Translations under genes and position numbers: made by a program | The notes under the pieces: model-generated | The model's input: only the letters and a program-made list of their open reading frames with translations | Told to the model about the DNA's origin: nothing | Database searches by the model: none | Source of the DNA: Spirochaetota bacterium | Lineage (GTDB): Bacteria; Spirochaetota; Leptospiria; Turneriellales; Turneriellaceae | DNA: 14,951 nt | Assembly: GCA_963205035.1 (NCBI GenBank) | Contig: CAUJII010000156.1 | Span: 1 to 14,951 of the forward strand | Direction: 5' to 3' | Part shown: positions 7,509-14,908 of the stretch, one piece after another | Position numbering within the stretch: position 1 is the stretch's first letter | Layout: each line of letters starts with the position of its first letter

Positions 7509-9332
7509 TTATTTTCCTGATTTTTTTTGAGGATAAAGGCCAATACGTTTATGGAGCTCCGCCAAATTCTTGGGTGCTTTTGTGTCGCCCTTCTTGCCTA
7601 AGACTGCATAAACTCTCTGCGCTTCGGCCTTGCCCTTGACCTGTACTTTGTGGAGTGCCACGCACACAAACTTCGCCTTGACCAACGAGTATGTATTTTC
7701 TGAAATCAATACATCGGTGCCGAATGCCTTATTCAAACCCTCGATACGCGAAGCTAAGTTCACCGTGTCGCCGATGACGGTATAGTCTAAACGGTCGATG
7801 CTGCCGATTTGGCCTGCGAGCACATCGCCTGTGTTGAGCCCCATTCCGATGCGGATAATCGGCTTCGCCTTTGAACCTCGACCTTCGTTGAATTTATGCA
7901 ACACAGTTCGCATCTCGAGAGCAGCGCTCACCGCGTTTTCGACATCGTTGGGTTTCGTCACCGGTGCGCCCCAAATCGCCATGATGGCATCGCCTATGAA
8001 CTTATCGACAACACCGCCATATTTATGCACGACCTCGACCATGAGCGTCATATATTCGTTCAAGAAACCAACAACTTCGCTTGGAGTCATTTTTTCTGAA
8101 ATCGAAGTAAACGAACGGATGTCGCTAAAGAAGACTGTCGCGAGTTTGCTCTCTCCACCTAAGGCCAAGTCGCCGCGCATCACCATCTTAGCTACTTCTT
8201 CGTTGACAAATTTTCCGAACGCGCCTTTCAAATGTTCTCTTTCGCGTAAGCCGTCGGTCATCTCGTTGAACGCCGTCGTGAGTTCACCCACCTCGTCTTT
8301 TGCCGGGCTTTCCAATTTAACGGAGTAATCCCCCGTACGGATTTTTTGGGTTGCACCCACCAGACGCTTAAGAGGGTCAGAGATTGTGCGCGAGAAAAAA
8401 TAGATGAACAGTATCGCGAGCGTGATGATGAGAAGTGCAATGAGAATGGTCGTGAGCTTTGCCCAACGCACACCCTCAAACGCAATATCTTCGTTGACTG
8501 TGGTTATGAGCGCAGCGTCGCCCAAGTTAAGTTTGCGGAAGCTGCCGTATTCATGCACTTGGCCGATTTCATACCGTTGCACGCCTGTCATAACCTTCTG
8601 GCCAAAATAGCGATACGCAATTTGCACTGCGGGGTGCGACGCCATATCTTGCGCCGGAATAAAATTCTTTTTGTCGGAGTGCGCGACAAGACGTTTGTCG
8701 CCATCGACGAGCATCGCTTCGTAAAGTGACGTAGCACTTCCTTTGGAGCGCACCGAAGCGAAAAGAGCCGCCAGGGCGTCGCCATTCATGAGCGCTGCAA
8801 TCGCACGCTCAGAACCCTTATCGCGGAAGGGGACTGCCAATAGCCAAACATGCTGCCTTGACGATTTAAGCGAATGGATAACAAATTCACCCTTCTGGAC
8901 TCTTGCCGCGTCTTGTGCACTGAAGCGCAGAAAACGCCGTGCGGCGTCGGCTGAAAGATGCACCCGGTCGAGCTTCGCTTGGCGAAAGAAGGTGCGAGTC
9001 GGCGCGTCTGTTAGCACAGGAAAATCCGCCACAAATAGAAAGTCACTCGTGTCTTTGAAATAGATGCCGCTCGCCTCGCCACCCGCCGAAACCAAGATGC
9101 GCAGAGCGTCTGCATTGCTTCTCAGTTCTGATTCGACTTTATCTGAAAGCATCTTCGCATTGTTGCCGTTGTTGAGCTTGATGAGCTCGGCCATGTTCGT
9201 TTGAAAGAGGTTGAGCGAAATGCCCGTAAAAAGCAGAAGACTCGCCAAAATAATGAACGAGACGATCGCAATGAGTTTGGCGCGGATCGTCGTAAAAATC
9301 GACGCGTAAATTTCTTTAATTTTTTGCAGCAT
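7509..9332 (-). CDS. Transmembrane class III adenylate/guanylate cyclase with HAMP domain
   Basis: 607 residues. Membrane helices at about 19-42 and 292-314 enclose a periplasmic sensor region of roughly 250 residues, probably Cache/PAS-like. A HAMP domain (315-367, with DEVGELTTAFNEM) and a C-terminal catalytic domain (about 392-580) follow. Metal-binding aspartates are D404 (FFSDIRSFT) and D448 (VDKFIGDA). The purine-selecting pair is K444 and T518 (DYTVIGD), the transition-state residues are N525 and R529 (VNLASRIE), and a phosphate-binding Lys lies in VKGKAE. A Lys/Thr pair is the class IIIb pattern, so cAMP is the expected product. All catalytic residues are present, so the enzyme should be active as a homodimer. 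A GGG sequence just before the ATG may be the Shine-Dalgarno. The gene starts 5 bp after the nuoF stop and sits 3 bp before the FecR gene. Confidence 0.93.
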   Translation of the reverse strand: MLQKIKEIYASIFTTIRAKLIAIVSFIILASLLLFTGISLNLFQTNMAELIKLNNGNNAKMLSDKVESELRSNADALRILVSAGGEASGIYFKDTSDFLFVADFPVLTDAPTRTFFRQAKLDRVHLSADAARRFLRFSAQDAARVQKGEFVIHSLKSSRQHVWLLAVPFRDKGSERAIAALMNGDALAALFASVRSKGSATSLYEAMLVDGDKRLVAHSDKKNFIPAQDMASHPAVQIAYRYFGQKVMTGVQRYEIGQVHEYGSFRKLNLGDAALITTVNEDIAFEGVRWAKLTTILIALLIITLAILFIYFFSRTISDPLKRLVGATQKIRTGDYSVKLESPAKDEVGELTTAFNEMTDGLREREHLKGAFGKFVNEEVAKMVMRGDLALGGESKLATVFFSDIRSFTSISEKMTPSEVVGFLNEYMTLMVEVVHKYGGVVDKFIGDAIMAIWGAPVTKPNDVENAVSAALEMRTVLHKFNEGRGSKAKPIIRIGMGLNTGDVLAGQIGSIDRLDYTVIGDTVNLASRIEGLNKAFGTDVLISENTYSLVKAKFVCVALHKVQVKGKAEAQRVYAVLGKKGDTKAPKNLAELHKRIGLYPQKKSGK

Positions 9333-9337
9333 AATCC

Positions 9338-10642
9338 CTACTTTGGTTGCAAGTACGCGTCGAATTCATGGCGGAATTTTTTGATGATAGGCGTCACCGC
9401 CATCACCGCAGCGTCGGAAAAAGGACAAATCGTCGTTCCGTTGACCATGTTCTTGGTGAAACTCAAGACCGTTTCTAAGTCTTCGGCGTTCGCGCGTTTC
9501 GCCGTAACGCGGTGCATGACGTCAGACATCCACCGTGTGCCTTCGCGGCACGGTGTGCACTGCCCGCAGCTTTCATGCCCGTAAAAATGCGCAACGCGTA
9601 GTGTGAGTTCCACCAGATCCGTTGTGTCGTCTAAGATCATGAGTCCACCCGAGCCCAGCATCGAACCCAAAGCCGCAATGCCTTCGTAATCCAACACCGC
9701 TTTTTCTGCTTCTTCAGGAGTGAGAATTGGTGTCGAGCTGCCGCCTGGAATCACCGCTTTCAGTGTGTGCCCTGGCCGTAACCCGCCTGCAATTTCGATG
9801 ACCTCCATGAGCGGCAACCCGAGGGGCAATTCGTAAATCCCAGGATTTTTGACCTGCCCTGAAATTGAAAAGACTTTCGTGCCGCGCGATTTTTCATTGC
9901 CTTTTGAAAGCGTGGTATATTTCTCTGCCCCCATTTCAAAAATAGAAGGCACGGTGGCGAATGTCTCCACGTTATTCACGACAGTGGGCGAAGCGTACAA
10001 ACCCTTGAACGCAGGGAAAGGTGGCTTGAGGCGCGGATGGCCGCGCTTGCCTTCGAGACTTTCGAGGAGTGCAGTTTCTTCGCCGCAGATATAAGCACCC
10101 GCCCCTCGGTATGTCGCCAAGTGGAACTTGCGGCCCGTGCCCAAAATATTATCGCCCAAAAATCCAGCACGGTACGCTTCTTCAATCGCCGCATCTAAAC
10201 GCTGCCAACCCTTGTAAAATTCTCCGCGCACGTAGATATAACCTTGCTCGCTATTCAAAGCCAGCGCGGCGATCACCATCCCCTCGATTACCGAATGTGG
10301 TATTTCTTCAATCATGAAACGGTCTTTGAAGGTGCCGGGTTCGGATTCGTCGGCATTACAAACGATGTATTTCGGTTCCGGGCTATCTTTCGGTACAAAC
10401 GACCATTTCATTCCCGTTGGGAACCCCGCACCGCCACGCCCACGCAAGCCGGAGGCTTTTACTTCGTTAATAATTGCGTCGGGCGTCCAAGTTTCTTTTT
10501 CTGTGACGAGAAGTCTCTTGAGTTGGGAATACCCCCCCTCCGCTTCATAGACCTTCAGAGTGTGCGAGTTCTCTTTGTGGAAGTAGCGTAAAACGACGCG
10601 GTTTTCTTTGCTGTGGGGTGGGCGTGCTTTAGCGGGATGCAT
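9338..10642 (-). CDS. nuoF: NADH-quinone oxidoreductase subunit F
   Basis: 434 residues from the ATG at 10640-10642. In-frame GTG (10646-10648) and TTG (10649-10651) starts would add 2-3 residues, and no start has a strong Shine-Dalgarno. The protein is the flavin subunit of respiratory complex I, which oxidises NADH and passes electrons through FMN and cluster N3. Motifs are GLRGRGGAGFPTGMKW (65-80, FMN/NADH loop), CNADESEPGTFKDR (95-108), RGAGAYICGEETALLESLEG (179-198) and the 4Fe-4S ligands C359, C362, C365 (ESCGQCTPCREGT) and C406 (TTICPFSDA). Length is normal for the family. The usual neighbours nuoE and nuoG are absent: gcvPB lies upstream (about 49 bp) and a cyclase downstream (5 bp). 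HoxF or formate-dehydrogenase beta homologues share this fold, but there are no extra ferredoxin domains, so NuoF fits best. Confidence 0.92.
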   Translation of the reverse strand: MHPAKARPPHSKENRVVLRYFHKENSHTLKVYEAEGGYSQLKRLLVTEKETWTPDAIINEVKASGLRGRGGAGFPTGMKWSFVPKDSPEPKYIVCNADESEPGTFKDRFMIEEIPHSVIEGMVIAALALNSEQGYIYVRGEFYKGWQRLDAAIEEAYRAGFLGDNILGTGRKFHLATYRGAGAYICGEETALLESLEGKRGHPRLKPPFPAFKGLYASPTVVNNVETFATVPSIFEMGAEKYTTLSKGNEKSRGTKVFSISGQVKNPGIYELPLGLPLMEVIEIAGGLRPGHTLKAVIPGGSSTPILTPEEAEKAVLDYEGIAALGSMLGSGGLMILDDTTDLVELTLRVAHFYGHESCGQCTPCREGTRWMSDVMHRVTAKRANAEDLETVLSFTKNMVNGTTICPFSDAAVMAVTPIIKKFRHEFDAYLQPK

Positions 10643-10691
10643 TAACACCAAGCCGCCAAAAGCCGCAACGGGCGTAAATCAAAAGACTGTT

Positions 10692-12143
10692 TTATGATCC
10701 CCACGAAAGGACGGGGTTTCGCGCAGCACCGGTTTCATCAATCTGCGTCACAAACGTCTTCTGCGCACCCGCTTTGTGCTGGTCTGCATTCTCGTAAATC
10801 GCGTGTACCGCTTCGATAAATAAATCCATTTCGGCTTTCGACTCGGTCTCTGTCGGCTCTATCATGATGGCACCATGGACATTCAAAGGGAAGTAAATCG
10901 TCGGTGCGTAAAAGCCATAGTCTAAGAGTGCTTTCGCGAGATTGGCTGTCGTCAGACCGCGCTTCTCTAAGCCGTCTTGGCTAAAGACAACCTCGTGCAT
11001 CGAAGGGTTTTCTGACGCCAAAGTCAGAATATCCTTGAGCTTTACGCGCAAATAATTGGCGTTCATGACCGCTGTTTCGGCGATGCGGTGCGCGTCACTG
11101 CCCCACGTTTTCAAGTAAGTCCATGCGCGCAAGATGTTGCCGAATTGTCCATACCAAGACTTGACTTGCCCAATCGTTTGCGTAGGATTAAAAAATTCAT
11201 ACCCTTTCTCTCGATTCGTGGGATCTTTAAGTCTCACTTGCTCTTTCGGCAAAAAAGGCAGCATGCGTTCAGAAACTCCCAAAGCGCCCTGCCCCGGCCC
11301 GCCGCCACCATGCGGCGTGCTGAAAGTCTTGTGCAGGTTGAGTTGCGTCAAATCTGCGCCCATAGCGGTAAAAGAAATTTTCCCAACAAGCGCATTCAAA
11401 TTTGCACCGTCGATATAGAGGAGAGCTCCCACTTTATCGAGCATTGCTTTGATGCGCGCGATATCGACTTCAAAGATACCCAACGTGTTGGGGTTTGTGA
11501 TCATCAGCGCGGCAATGTCGGGGGATAGAAGTTTTTCGAGCTCTTCTAAGTTGGTGAGCCCGTTTTCTCGCGCACCGACTTTTACGGTCTTAAACCCCGC
11601 CATCGCAGCAGAAGCGGGGTTCGTGCCGTGTGCGCTTTCAGGAATAATAATTGTCTCGCGCTTCTCTCCTTTTGCCTCAAAGTATTTTTGCACCATGAGA
11701 ACTCCGATGAGTTCGCCGTGCGCACCGGCGGCGGGTTGCAGAGTCACTCCGGGGAGATCTAAGAGCGTTTTGAGCATGGACTCGGTCTCAAAGATAATAC
11801 GTAAGACTGCCTGCGTGTGTTCGAGAGGGAGCGTGGGGTGCAGGTTTTGAACGGCGCCGTGTGCGGCGACTCGTTCGTTGATGAGCGGATTATATTTCAT
11901 CGTGCACGAACCCAAAGGATAAAGACCGTCGTCCCACGAATAGTTACTCTTACCTAACCTATGGTAGTGGCGCATGAGCTCGACTTCTGAAAGATGCGGA
12001 AACGCCGACTCGGGCTCGCGTGCCTTCTTCAGAAGCGGATGCTCGGAAGACGAGAAATCTGCCTTTTCCGCTTCGTGGGTTCTATACTCTGAAAGCAAGA
12101 CTTCTTTTCGGACGACTTGTCGTGTTGTATGTTTCGTTGGCAT
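10692..12143 (-). CDS. gcvPB: Glycine dehydrogenase (decarboxylating) subunit 2, P-protein
   Basis: 483 residues, the usual size of the C-terminal half of split P-proteins. With GcvPA it forms the PLP enzyme that decarboxylates glycine and transfers aminomethyl to lipoyl-GcvH. Key features are YPLGSCTMKYNP (75-86), the AGAHGE loop (139-144), PESAHGTNPASA (168-179) and the PLP-binding lysine K272 in LNLHKTFSTPHGGGGPG (268-284). The start ATG at 12141-12143 has a GAAGAG Shine-Dalgarno (12149-12154) formed by the last two Glu codons of the purine nucleoside phosphorylase gene, whose stop is only 2 bp upstream, so the two are probably translated together. gcvPA, gcvH and gcvT are not in the window and must lie elsewhere. 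Confidence 0.94.
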   Translation of the reverse strand: MPTKHTTRQVVRKEVLLSEYRTHEAEKADFSSSEHPLLKKAREPESAFPHLSEVELMRHYHRLGKSNYSWDDGLYPLGSCTMKYNPLINERVAAHGAVQNLHPTLPLEHTQAVLRIIFETESMLKTLLDLPGVTLQPAAGAHGELIGVLMVQKYFEAKGEKRETIIIPESAHGTNPASAAMAGFKTVKVGARENGLTNLEELEKLLSPDIAALMITNPNTLGIFEVDIARIKAMLDKVGALLYIDGANLNALVGKISFTAMGADLTQLNLHKTFSTPHGGGGPGQGALGVSERMLPFLPKEQVRLKDPTNREKGYEFFNPTQTIGQVKSWYGQFGNILRAWTYLKTWGSDAHRIAETAVMNANYLRVKLKDILTLASENPSMHEVVFSQDGLEKRGLTTANLAKALLDYGFYAPTIYFPLNVHGAIMIEPTETESKAEMDLFIEAVHAIYENADQHKAGAQKTFVTQIDETGAARNPVLSWGS

Positions 12144-12145
12144 AG

Positions 12146-12979
12146 TTACTCTTCGTTGATGCTTTGAATGATCGAACCTAAAAATTTCTGGAAATCTTCT
12201 TTGCGTTGATGCGCAATCTCGACAACTTCGGCGTGGTTGAGATTTTCTGCAATGCCCGCACCCATATTGGTGATGAGACTAATCCCCAGAACACGCATGC
12301 CACACTGTCTTGCAACGATGACTTCGGGGACTGTGCTCATTCCGGCGGCTGCGGCACCCAGAACGCGTAGCATGCGCACTTCTGCGGGCGTCTCATAAGT
12401 CGGCCCGGGGAGCGCTGCGTAAACGCCTTCTTTGATAGCAATGCCTAAGTTCTTGGCTGCACGGCGCGCAATATCTTTCAGATGCGGTGTGTAGCTATCG
12501 CTTTGGTCGACGAAACGCTCTCCCCAATCGGCATGGTGTGCGCCAACTAAGGGATTAGTCCCCATAAGGTTCAAATGGTCTGTGATGAGCATGAAATCGC
12601 CGGGGGTGAAACTCGCATCGACTGCGCCTGCGGCATTTGTCACAATGAGCGTGCGCACTCCCAAAGAAGCCATGAGCCTCACGCCCATCGCGGCTTCTGC
12701 CATCGAATAGCCTTCGTAAAAATGCACGCGCCCTTGCATCAAAAGAACCGACGTATCGTGGATGAATCCTCCCACAAAGCGGCCACTGTGACCAGGGACA
12801 GTCGAGCGCGGAAAATGCGGGATGGACTCGTAAGGAATCGTAATCGGTTTTTGTACTTCGTCTGCAAAACCGGATAAACCCGAGCCCAGAATGATGCCGA
12901 CTTGCACGGGAAAATTTATTTTCTGGTGGAGGATGTTGGAAGCCGCATCGAGTTCTGCGGGATTCATCGGATATTTCAT
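12146..12979 (-). CDS. punA: Purine nucleoside phosphorylase (trimeric type)
   Basis: 277 residues. It cleaves purine nucleosides with phosphate to free base and (deoxy)ribose-1-phosphate in purine salvage. Motifs are ILGSGLSGFADE (30-41), the phosphate-site VPGHSG (61-66, H64) and MQGRVHFYEGYSM (81-93, R84), the long TNAAGAVDASFTPGDFMLITDHLN (114-137), GPTYETPAEVRM (192-203, base-contacting E197), GMSTVPEV (213-220) and SLITNMGAG (234-242). N238 is the residue that gives 6-oxopurine (inosine/guanosine) preference. Length matches the 270-290 residue family. I chose the ATG at 12977-12979 because it overlaps the upstream stop as ATGA. An in-frame ATG at 13039 would add 20 residues lying inside the upstream gene and unlike the family. 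Confidence 0.93.
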   Translation of the reverse strand: MKYPMNPAELDAASNILHQKINFPVQVGIILGSGLSGFADEVQKPITIPYESIPHFPRSTVPGHSGRFVGGFIHDTSVLLMQGRVHFYEGYSMAEAAMGVRLMASLGVRTLIVTNAAGAVDASFTPGDFMLITDHLNLMGTNPLVGAHHADWGERFVDQSDSYTPHLKDIARRAAKNLGIAIKEGVYAALPGPTYETPAEVRMLRVLGAAAAGMSTVPEVIVARQCGMRVLGISLITNMGAGIAENLNHAEVVEIAHQRKEDFQKFLGSIIQSINEE

Positions 12980-13680
12980 GCTTTTAGAAGGACAACCGGT
13001 GTCTGCGGAAGATTTCGTTTGAGAGATTCGATAATGCAATACTCAGTCAATTTGCGCTCGTTGGGGTTCAGGTGCTCCCAAACTTTTTTTTCGGTCGAGA
13101 CATAGAGCCGCCCTTCGTACATCCAAACAGAATGAAAAAAAAGCGGGTCTTTCAACAGGTAGCGCGCCTTGAGCATATCTTGCGCACCGCCGGGGCCTGC
13201 AATGAGTTCAAGCATCACACGCCGCGCAAGAGCTTCTTCTTTACCCAAGGTGCGCTCTGAAAGCTCGGTCGTTGGCTCTAGCACTTTCTTGTGGATTAAA
13301 ATAGTATCTTTGGCCAACGCTTTCTCGTCGAGGGCTTTCTCTTTTTCCGTGTTTTCTTTGACAGGCACTGCACTGCCTTGAAGAGTCTCTTCGGGATAGA
13401 TTCTATCGAGTCCCGTGAGTGAAATCGAGCGTGGGAATAACAACTCCATCGAGTCTCTCGACTCGCCTCGCTCGATGCCCAAGAAGAATGCGGGATTTAA
13501 AAGTTGAAAATAACTACTGCGCGTAAGCGACATAAAGGCAAAAAAATCGAGGACAGCAAGAAGCGCTAAAAACCGAAAAAGATTGAGGGGGTGGGAGAGA
13601 TATTCTGTCGTGCGCTCGATGCGCGATGAGATAGAGTTCCCCACGTCCGAAAACTTATCTCTCAGCTTTTGCAAGTTCAT
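12976..13680 (-). CDS. Membrane-anchored GerMN-like domain protein
   Basis: 234 residues. A basic cytoplasmic N-terminus leads to one membrane helix (about 35-52), then a periplasmic region with a Lys/Glu-rich linker (106-145) and a C-terminal domain (about 150-233). That domain reads RRVMLELIAGPGG (153-165), SVWMYEGRLYVSTEKK (184-199), LTEYCIIESLKRNLP (211-225) and VVLL (229-232). The order and spacing resemble GerMN domains: a helix ending in LL.GP, a beta strand with 'dg.lyV', a helix, and a final strand. GerMN proteins often sit beside amidases or peptidoglycan enzymes, which fits this position. The assignment rests on pattern resemblance, not a search. It overlaps the amidase gene by 26 bp at its start and the purine nucleoside phosphorylase gene by 4 bp at its end. 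Confidence 0.8.
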   Translation of the reverse strand: MNLQKLRDKFSDVGNSISSRIERTTEYLSHPLNLFRFLALLAVLDFFAFMSLTRSSYFQLLNPAFFLGIERGESRDSMELLFPRSISLTGLDRIYPEETLQGSAVPVKENTEKEKALDEKALAKDTILIHKKVLEPTTELSERTLGKEEALARRVMLELIAGPGGAQDMLKARYLLKDPLFFHSVWMYEGRLYVSTEKKVWEHLNPNERKLTEYCIIESLKRNLPQTPVVLLKA

Positions 13681-14908
13681 GTAAAAAAGTACTCACTCCT
13701 CGGCTTACCCCTGCAGCAAACGCTTTTTGGTACTCCTCGCTTCTCAGCTTCTTCAAATCGTCTCGGTTTGTGAGATATCCCGTCTCGATGAGAATCGCCG
13801 GCATAAGAGAACCCCTGAGCACTGCAAAATCCGCTTTCTTCACTTTTCGCGGTTTAATCATGCCGTCAAGGCGATTCGACATGCCTTGAAAGACGCTCCG
13901 CGCAAGCGTTTTGCTCTCTCGCTGTATCTGTGCGCTCATGAGTTTGCTCTTGAGTTTGCGGATGTACGCACTGCTCTCATAACGCATACTTTCTCTGAGC
14001 ATCATTTGTCGCGCTTCCATGTTGTCGTGGCTTTGCGCTAAGTAATACACCTCAAAGCCCTTGACTTTTGGCGATAGCGTCGAATTGCCGTGTATGCTGA
14101 TAAAGAGCCCGAACGCACTGTTTTTGTTAATGCGGTTAGCGATGCGGCTGCGCGTTTCGAGCTTATAGAATTTGTCGCCGCTGCGAGTCAGATAAATTTT
14201 AACACTGGAAAAATCTGCTCTCAGTCTTTTTTGCAAAGCGTGTGCCAGATTCAGCGTAATATCTTTCTCTTGAACGTCGAAATAGCCCAGTGCGCCAGAA
14301 TCTTTGCCCCCGTGCCCCGCATCGATAACGAAAAAGTCGAGCCTCTTTCGAGTTGCTCTCTTTCCTTCGCGTTGAATCAATAAATTATTCGCGTTGAAGC
14401 GGTAAGAAACAGGAAGGTTTAACTCTGTCAAAATTTCTTCGACGAACTCTCGCGAAAAGAAAAGCCCCCGGTCATAAAGAGTGCCTTGGCTCTCAAGCTC
14501 GTTCACTTCGTGTTGCACTTGATAGTGCGCCTTACCCAACTCGAAAAGAAGAATGCGCATGCCAAAGCGAATTTCACCCTGCTTTGCTCGTTGCGAATAA
14601 CGCAAGCGAAGTTCCGAATGAATGCGGATGAGGTTCCCGGCAGAAAGGTATGCCTTCTTGTCGAACTGCACGAGTGTCATGCGTACACTCTCTGTTCTCT
14701 GAGTGCTACGTGTTTTCTTCGTATTTTCTCGACCGCGTTCTCGGGCAACACTTACAGAAAGAGGAGCGACAAACACTAATATAAAGAGGAGAAAGAAATT
14801 CCAGTGAGCCCATCGACGCAAGAAATACACAAAACAACCTAACGCAGAGTTAATCCACAAGCGTGAGCACAAGCCTTTAAGGCAGGCCGTGTTGCAAAGC
14901 TCTTTCAT
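13655..14908 (-). CDS. N-acetylmuramoyl-L-alanine amidase (Amidase_3)
   Basis: 417 residues. It cleaves the amide bond between MurNAc and the stem peptide in peptidoglycan, in the periplasm. A hydrophobic export segment lies at about 37-55. A domain at about 75-180 resembles copper-amine-oxidase-N/stalk domains (NLIRIHSELRLRYSQ, DRGLFFSREFVEEIL). The catalytic domain (188-412) has zinc ligands H199 (VIDAGHGGKDSGALG), E214 (EKDITLNLA) and H273 (FISIHGNST), and catalytic E375 (AILIETGYLTN). The SIHGN motif differs slightly from the usual SIHAN. The ATG at 14906-14908 overlaps an upstream TAA (TAATG). An in-frame GTG at 14828-14830 would give a more standard signal peptide (VYFLRRWAHW, then a hydrophobic core and VSVA) and drop a Cys-rich leader (C5, C9, C14, C25), so the true start is uncertain. 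Confidence 0.9.
   Translation of the reverse strand: MKELCNTACLKGLCSRLWINSALGCFVYFLRRWAHWNFFLLFILVFVAPLSVSVARERGRENTKKTRSTQRTESVRMTLVQFDKKAYLSAGNLIRIHSELRLRYSQRAKQGEIRFGMRILLFELGKAHYQVQHEVNELESQGTLYDRGLFFSREFVEEILTELNLPVSYRFNANNLLIQREGKRATRKRLDFFVIDAGHGGKDSGALGYFDVQEKDITLNLAHALQKRLRADFSSVKIYLTRSGDKFYKLETRSRIANRINKNSAFGLFISIHGNSTLSPKVKGFEVYYLAQSHDNMEARQMMLRESMRYESSAYIRKLKSKLMSAQIQRESKTLARSVFQGMSNRLDGMIKPRKVKKADFAVLRGSLMPAILIETGYLTNRDDLKKLRSEEYQKAFAAGVSRGVSTFLHELAKAER

Noticed and set aside
7798..8328. Plus-strand open frame of 176 codons
   Set aside because: It lies antisense to the catalytic domain of the cyclase, whose active-site residues are all intact.
10643..10691. GC-rich hairpin followed by TTTT between gcvPB and nuoF, as a possible terminator
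   Set aside because: The stem is only about 3 bp and the T-run is four bases within a GC-rich stretch; too weak for an intrinsic terminator.
12980..13039. N-terminal extension of the purine nucleoside phosphorylase to an ATG at 13039
   Set aside because: The extra 20 residues lie within the upstream gene, do not resemble the family, and the ATGA overlap at 12976-12979 gives the normal length.
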